Positions 12,498 to 17,506 of a stretch of DNA of 17,506 nucleotides are shown here, piece by piece. The stretch spans positions 1 through 17,506 of the forward strand of contig CAYFJO010000210.1 in the NCBI GenBank assembly GCA_964343305.1, given 5' to 3'. Each line of letters starts with the position of its first letter. The stretch's first letter is position 1. The translations under genes and the position numbers were made by a program. The DNA comes from CAYFJO01 sp964343305 (GTDB lineage: Bacteria; Planctomycetota; Planctomycetia; Pirellulales; Pirellulaceae). A model generated the notes under the pieces. It saw nothing but the letters and a program-made list of their open reading frames with translations, was not told the origin of the DNA and ran no database searches.

Positions 12498-15122
12498 ATG
12501 ACCATCCCCGCACTCACCGCTTGGGCTTTCGCTGCCGCAGGACTCGCCTGTGCGCTGGGGCCCATTTTGATTCACCTGCTGAATCGCAGGCGGTATCAAA
12601 CGGTGGACTGGGCGGCCATGGATTTCCTCCGCGAGGCGCTCACGCGAAGCCGCCGCATCATGGAAATGCGCGACATCGCGTTGCTCGTTCTGCGAACACT
12701 CGCGGTGTTGTTCTTCGGCCTGGCGTTGGCACGGCCGTTTGTCTCGCCGAATTCGATGATGATGTGGGCGATCATTTTTCCAACCGTGATTGTCGCCCTG
12801 TTGCTGCTTATCGCGGCTGTTGCCATGTGGTCGGCAACGGTCTTTCGCTGGCTCAGCCTGCTCGGCTCCTTCGCTTTATTCGGCGTGATCGCCTACGTGA
12901 TGTCCTTTCAAATTGGCGTCACGGAAGATGTCGACCAGAACTTCGACGGCTCACAACCGTTACACGCGGTGCTGCTTGTCGACAACAGCATGAGCATGGG
13001 CTACCAATCGCTGAGCGGCAACTTGCTGGACGATGCCAAGTCGCGAGCCAAACAGTTCATCGAACGTTTGCCGGAAGGCAGTCCCGTTTCGATCGTTCCG
13101 TCATGCGGTTCGAGCGTGGCAGTTAGTACCGATCCGTACACAAAAACAGACGCGCTGGAAATTGTCGACCGGATCGGCGTTGTCGACCAAGGCACGAATC
13201 TGCGCGACATCGTGGCACTGGCCAAACAAGCCAGCGTTGCCGAGCCGCATCTTGCAAAACGGATCGTTCTGTTCAGCGATCAACAACTAGACAATTGGAT
13301 GGGGCTAACATCGCCCGACCAGTTTGATGAATTCCCCGAAATGCAACTGGTCAACGTGGCAGCCGAGTCGCGTGAAAACACGTGGATTTCGGATCTGCGT
13401 ATCGAAGATGGTCTGGCCGACGTCGAAACGCCAACCACATTCATCGTTGAACTGCGGCACGAAGGTCCACAGACGCGAGACGATTTGCGTGTCTCCCTCT
13501 CAATCGATGGCACCGAAGTCGCATCAAAGACCGAAGCCGTCGATCCGGGCGAAGGCGTCAAGGAAGTTCGTTTCGAATACCTGTTCAACAACCTGCAAAT
13601 CGAGCCAGGACAGCCCAAGTTCGTCCCTGTCACGGCGTCGATCTCGCCCGATCACCTTCCGGCCGACGACCAGCGAAGCCTGGTCGCACACGTTGTCGCC
13701 GCGCTGCCTGTGGTCTTCATCGATCAATACGGCGAAGATCGCGAAGATTCCGCACAGAACAAAGTTGGCGAAACGAAACCGCTGCACAACTTGTTGGCCC
13801 CGGTGACCAGGCGGGGCGATCAGACCCGTCAGCTCGTCAAGATTCGCCACCGTCGAATCGAACAGTTGGATCGCGACTTGCTGTCCGACGCGCGGCTGGT
13901 TGTGATCGCGGGAGTCGCCGATCCGGGCACGTCGTTGCCATTGCTTCGCGAGTATGTCGAGCAAGGCGGCAAGCTGGTCGTCGCGGCCGGTGCCGACTTT
14001 AATCCGCAATCCTGGAACGAGGGCAACCGGCAAGAAGGAGCAGGCGTTCTGCCCGCCCCGCTTGAGCCGCAAGTTGTCGGGGAACTGCCCGGCGCGTCCA
14101 GCGGCCAGCTCAACCCCGTTTTGCTTTCCTACGACAGTTTACAGTCACACTATTACTTTCGCCTGGCGGACACTTCAGAAGACCAACTCCAGGAGTTGTA
14201 TTCGCTGCCGTTCTTTTTTCGCTATGTCGAAGTCAATGTGAGCGAGGAGGCGCGGGAGCAGGTCAAGCAGCGCGAGACGAAACGAATTCAGCAGCGACTC
14301 AGCTCGGTGGAGTCGACCCAAGAATCAGAGAGCAATTGGTTGCTGTGGGACAACGGCCTGGCGCGGGACATCCCTGAACAGTTGCCCACCGAGCCGGATG
14401 CCAAAGAGCAACTCATCGATCAACTTGTCGAGCGATCACGTCCGCGCGTGTTGGCTCGTTTCGAAAATGAGGATCGCTCGCCTTACATTGTCCAGCGGCG
14501 CATCGGCCGCGGAAACGTGATGTTTTTGGCCAGCGGCTTGCAGTCCAATTGGAACACACTGCGAACGACAGATACGATTCTCGTGTTCGACCGAATTCTC
14601 CGCAGCATGATCGAGTCGACCCTGCCCGCGAGAAATTTTTCCACGCAGCAACAAATCGCGTTGCCAGTGAAGACGACCGACCGGGAAGTTCAATTGGCAC
14701 TTTGGCGACCGGACGACGCGGCGGAGCCGGAAATCCTCGACACGGGTTTTATCGGCAAGGACGTGCGCGGTTTCAGCGTCGCAAACGCTTTTCACAGTGG
14801 GTTGTATCGCGTCGAGGAACTGGATCCCGCGACCAGTTCCGGCACCGACAGGTCGGTCTTAAACGAAACGCCGTTGGCTGTGAACTGTGCCGCGGACGAA
14901 TCGGCACTCAGACCGCTCAATCGCGACGAATTCGAAATACGCACCGCCGGCAGCCCACTGCGCTGGGTCGGCAGGAAAGACGAAATCAGTTTACAAGGCG
15001 CGCAATCGCAGGGACAAGATTTTTACTGGATGGTTTTGATTGTCGCCGTCATCTTGTTTTTGTTGGCCGAACTCGGAATCCTGGCTTGGCCCAATTTGAA
15101 GAGACCGGAACAAAGTACGTAA
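12498..15122 (+). CDS. BatA-type membrane protein with von Willebrand factor A domain
   Basis: 874 residues. The N-terminal BatA double-transmembrane module is clear: ALTAWAFAAAGLACALGPIL (5-24), HLLNRRRYQTVDWAAMDFL, RRIMEMRDIALLVLRTLAVL (51-70) and LALARPFVS. Two further helices follow (about 89-111 and 114-138). A VWA domain starts at about 155 and keeps the MIDAS motif D162-N-S164-M-S166. Residues about 465-525 (VVIAGVADPG...YVEQGGKLVVAAG) resemble a class I glutamine-amidotransferase/ThuA-like fold without an evident catalytic Cys. About 670-690 (RIGRGNVMFLASGLQSNW) belongs to the same type of module. A last membrane helix lies at about 843-866. Relatives sit in MoxR/DUF58 clusters and are thought to take part in envelope or stress functions; the role is unknown. 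No ribosome site is visible behind the palindromic repeat. The stop is 6 bases before the next start. Confidence 0.92.
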   Translation: MTIPALTAWAFAAAGLACALGPILIHLLNRRRYQTVDWAAMDFLREALTRSRRIMEMRDIALLVLRTLAVLFFGLALARPFVSPNSMMMWAIIFPTVIVALLLLIAAVAMWSATVFRWLSLLGSFALFGVIAYVMSFQIGVTEDVDQNFDGSQPLHAVLLVDNSMSMGYQSLSGNLLDDAKSRAKQFIERLPEGSPVSIVPSCGSSVAVSTDPYTKTDALEIVDRIGVVDQGTNLRDIVALAKQASVAEPHLAKRIVLFSDQQLDNWMGLTSPDQFDEFPEMQLVNVAAESRENTWISDLRIEDGLADVETPTTFIVELRHEGPQTRDDLRVSLSIDGTEVASKTEAVDPGEGVKEVRFEYLFNNLQIEPGQPKFVPVTASISPDHLPADDQRSLVAHVVAALPVVFIDQYGEDREDSAQNKVGETKPLHNLLAPVTRRGDQTRQLVKIRHRRIEQLDRDLLSDARLVVIAGVADPGTSLPLLREYVEQGGKLVVAAGADFNPQSWNEGNRQEGAGVLPAPLEPQVVGELPGASSGQLNPVLLSYDSLQSHYYFRLADTSEDQLQELYSLPFFFRYVEVNVSEEAREQVKQRETKRIQQRLSSVESTQESESNWLLWDNGLARDIPEQLPTEPDAKEQLIDQLVERSRPRVLARFENEDRSPYIVQRRIGRGNVMFLASGLQSNWNTLRTTDTILVFDRILRSMIESTLPARNFSTQQQIALPVKTTDREVQLALWRPDDAAEPEILDTGFIGKDVRGFSVANAFHSGLYRVEELDPATSSGTDRSVLNETPLAVNCAADESALRPLNRDEFEIRTAGSPLRWVGRKDEISLQGAQSQGQDFYWMVLIVAVILFLLAELGILAWPNLKRPEQST

Positions 15123-15128
15123 CAACCA

Positions 15129-17506
15129 ATGCAAAAGCTCATCGGCTGGCTACTTGGACTCGACAACGTTACCTCGATTGATCAATTCGAGGTATCGCTC
15201 GGTGCGTCGTGGGCACAAAACGGTCTGTTTTGGCTCGTCCTCGGCTGCGTTGTGCTGTTCGTCTTGGCCGTGGTCTTTTATGTAGCGTTTCAACCGCGCG
15301 GCCGACTTGGTGCACGGCTGCTGTTGGGTTGCTGTCGAGGCACCTTACTGGTCCTCCTGGTCATCACGCTCGCCAAACCAATCCTGCACACCACTGTCAC
15401 GCGCGAGCAGCCGCCGTCCGTGTACTTTGTTTTTGACGGCACGGACAGCATGGCCATCGAAGACGACTTGCGCAGCGAAGAACGTCAAAAGCTGGCCAGC
15501 GCCGTGGGACTATCGTCGGACGAGAGCAAGGTCACGCGTGCTTCGTACATCCAGGCGTTGCTGAAAAAAGAAGACAATCCCGTCAAGCAGCTCACCGAAG
15601 ACGGCAAGTGCCGGGTCGAGGCATTTATTTTTGACGGCCATTCGACGAGCCACGTACGCAAGCTCGATTTTGACGCGGACGAATTGGCCGACCAGCTTTC
15701 GTCGGAAGGACAGGTCACCGCACTAGGCACGGTGTTCAACGATCTCGGCCAACAATACGGCGTGAGTAATCTCGCTGGCATCGTGTTCGTCAGCGACTTT
15801 GCTCACAATTCCGGCTCCGCACCGCTGGGCAGCCAACGAGGTGACCGGCAATCGCCCGCGGGCAAACTTGGCGTGCCGATCTTTCCGGTCGGCGTCGGCG
15901 CGACCGAGGCACGTGATCTGGCCGTGGCCGTTCAAACTGATCCCAAGATGAAACGTGCCGAGCGGACGAACATCACGGTCAAACTTCGACAGACCGGCTT
16001 GATCGACGAGCGAGTTACGGTCAAAGTCATGGCCCGCGCGTTGAAAGGCGACTTCAGCGGGAGCGCGTCCGATGAGATCTTCGTGGGCCAAAAGACGATC
16101 ACTCTGACGTCGTCGCTCGACACCGTCGACTTGTCGTGGGTTCCCAAAGATTCGGGCCGCTTCGAGTTTATCGCTGAAGTGTCACCGATCGAAGGCGAAG
16201 TGGATGCCGCCAACAATCGCGCCACGCGCGAAGTCAATATCATCGACGACTATCTGCGGCTGATGTACGTGGCCCACGAACCAACGTGGGAGTGGCGATT
16301 TGTCAAAGAAGTCTTCCATCGCGACAAGTTGATCGGCATGCAGGGCTTTCGCACCTTCCTTGCTTCGTCCGACCCGCGCGTTCGCGAGTCCAACGTGTTG
16401 TTCCAGCCGACGCTGACACCCAAACGCAGTGAGTTTTTCAAAAACGACGTGATCTTCCTGGGCGACATGCCGCAGACCGGTTTGACGAATCGATACTGCG
16501 AGATGGTCAAAGAGTTTGTGGGTAAATTCGGTGGCGGTTTGGTGATCATTGCTGGACCGCGATTTGGGCCGCAGCAGTTGCACAACACACCACTGGCCGA
16601 CATGCTGCCCGTGATTATTGATCCGGAAGCACGGTTGCGAGACGATCGCGAATTTAAGTTGGCGTTGACCGCGCGTGCGGCTGGCTATCCATTCATGAAC
16701 TTGGGTGACAACGACATCGAAAACGCGAGAGCCTGGGACAACTTGAAACGTCTGCAGTGGTATCAACCGGTTGCCAATAAGCACAGCTTGGCCGAAGTCC
16801 TGGCCGAACATCCCCGCGACACTTGTCACGACGGCAAAACGAAACAACCGTTGATCGCCGTGCGACGATATGGCAAAGGCGAAGTGGTCTACATCGGTTT
16901 CAACGAAGTGTGGCGGTTGCGTCGCAAGTATGGCGAGAAATACTACCGCCAGTTCTGGTCGCAGTTGATCTATCGTCTTGGCATGAGCCACGCGCTGGGC
17001 AGCGAAAAGCGATTCGTCGTGCGGACCGACCGCCAGCGATATCGCGTCGAGGAGAAGGCAACGCTGACGGTCGAAGCGTACGACGAAAACTTTGAACCGC
17101 TGGACGAAGACGCGCTCGCTGACCGTACGTTAGAAGCGGAACTCATCGTTCCAGGCACGGGCGGCGGTCAGCCTCATACTCGCCAGATCAGCATTTCGCA
17201 GCTTCGCCAAGGGGTCTTTGAAACACGATTGCCGGCCTATGTCGTCGGCGAATACAGCGTGCGCGTAAAAGACCCGATTTCCGGTGAGTCGACTGAAGTG
17301 CGATTCGACGTCACGGGTGCATCGGCGGAACGTCGCAACGCGGTTCGCAACGTCCGTCTGCAGGAAGACATTGCCTTGGCGACCAACGGCCGTTCGTACG
17401 ATTTGACGACGGTTTCGAATTTGGCGAATGACCTGGAATTGAAGTCCAAAGTGAAGATCGAGCCACGCAACTATCCACTGTGGAGCACATGGCTGTGGTT
17501 TATCCC
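15129..17506 (+). CDS. Second VWA-like membrane protein with amidotransferase-like domain, partial (3' end beyond right edge)
   Basis: The frame is open from the ATG at 15129 to the edge, 792 codons without a stop. Two membrane helices lie at about 35-57 and 64-86. A VWA-like region follows, beginning PPSVYFVFDGTDSMAIEDD. Its MIDAS reads D103-G-T105-D-S107, with Thr in place of the first Ser. Residues about 230-262 (AGIVFVSDFAHN...PIFPVGVG) continue that fold, and about 300-375 looks like a beta-sandwich. From about 379 to 600 there is an amidotransferase-like region (MYVAHEPTWEWRFVKEVF, FVGKFGGGLVIIAGP, YGKGEVVYIGFNEVWRLR). The end, YPLWSTWLWFI, probably begins a final membrane helix. It follows the BatA-type gene by 6 bases and surely shares its transcript. 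This gene pair is a common planctomycete arrangement; the function is unknown. Confidence 0.9.
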   Translation, partial: MQKLIGWLLGLDNVTSIDQFEVSLGASWAQNGLFWLVLGCVVLFVLAVVFYVAFQPRGRLGARLLLGCCRGTLLVLLVITLAKPILHTTVTREQPPSVYFVFDGTDSMAIEDDLRSEERQKLASAVGLSSDESKVTRASYIQALLKKEDNPVKQLTEDGKCRVEAFIFDGHSTSHVRKLDFDADELADQLSSEGQVTALGTVFNDLGQQYGVSNLAGIVFVSDFAHNSGSAPLGSQRGDRQSPAGKLGVPIFPVGVGATEARDLAVAVQTDPKMKRAERTNITVKLRQTGLIDERVTVKVMARALKGDFSGSASDEIFVGQKTITLTSSLDTVDLSWVPKDSGRFEFIAEVSPIEGEVDAANNRATREVNIIDDYLRLMYVAHEPTWEWRFVKEVFHRDKLIGMQGFRTFLASSDPRVRESNVLFQPTLTPKRSEFFKNDVIFLGDMPQTGLTNRYCEMVKEFVGKFGGGLVIIAGPRFGPQQLHNTPLADMLPVIIDPEARLRDDREFKLALTARAAGYPFMNLGDNDIENARAWDNLKRLQWYQPVANKHSLAEVLAEHPRDTCHDGKTKQPLIAVRRYGKGEVVYIGFNEVWRLRRKYGEKYYRQFWSQLIYRLGMSHALGSEKRFVVRTDRQRYRVEEKATLTVEAYDENFEPLDEDALADRTLEAELIVPGTGGGQPHTRQISISQLRQGVFETRLPAYVVGEYSVRVKDPISGESTEVRFDVTGASAERRNAVRNVRLQEDIALATNGRSYDLTTVSNLANDLELKSKVKIEPRNYPLWSTWLWFI

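Noticed and set aside
1..17506. CRISPR array, prophage, IS transposase, toxin-antitoxin or known defence genes
   Set aside because: None of the frames shows such families and no regularly spaced repeats are present; the repeats seen are palindromic intergenic elements.

Overview
The window looks like chromosomal DNA of a planctomycete, probably of the Pirellulaceae type. The grounds are family-level. A partial secreted protein carries the N-terminal 'LEQRALLAGD' signature typical of planctomycete exported proteins. A membrane protein has the paired CxxC zinc ribbons with a Pro/Gln linker that are common in this phylum. A BatA-type / von Willebrand pair and a squalene-cyclase-repeat protein stand in tandem. 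Shine-Dalgarno sequences are sparse, and palindromic repeats sit between genes. No search could be run, so the taxonomy is inference.

Layout. (1) 1-372, minus: start of a secreted or cell-surface protein with a short glycine/aspartate-rich repeat; it runs off the left edge. (2) 373-1146: about 770 bases without a convincing gene, holding a perfect 26-bp inverted repeat and two consecutive intrinsic terminators for the chaperonin operon. (3) 1147-3171, minus: groES-groL, with two near-identical hairpins in the intercistronic gap. (4) 3584-5398, plus: zinc-ribbon polytopic membrane protein with a threefold internal repeat. It converges on region 5, and both TAG stops fall in one small palindrome. 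(5) 5406-9203, minus: a three-gene set consisting of a HlyD-type adaptor, a receiver-like/zinc-ribbon protein (probable TackOD1 output domain) and a processive-type family 2 glycosyltransferase. It probably makes and moves a polysaccharide. (6) 9527-10846, minus: membrane-anchored di-haem cytochrome of the DHOR (DUF1111) type. (7) 11247-17506, plus: exported prenyltransferase/squalene-cyclase-repeat protein, then a BatA/VWA membrane protein, then a second VWA-like membrane protein cut by the right edge. A double palindromic (BIME-like) element separates the first two.

How the genes work together. GroES and GroEL form the standard folding chamber. In region 5 the synthase would polymerise sugar across the inner membrane and the HlyD-type protein would bridge the periplasm. 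The middle protein sits where Alg44-like or PilZ regulators sit in known exopolysaccharide loci, so a regulatory role is the natural guess. Region 7 resembles the MoxR/DUF58/BatA-type membrane clusters of planctomycetes, whose function is poorly known. The most noteworthy items are the receiver/TackOD1 + GT2 + HlyD module, the triplicated membrane protein and several structured intergenic repeats.
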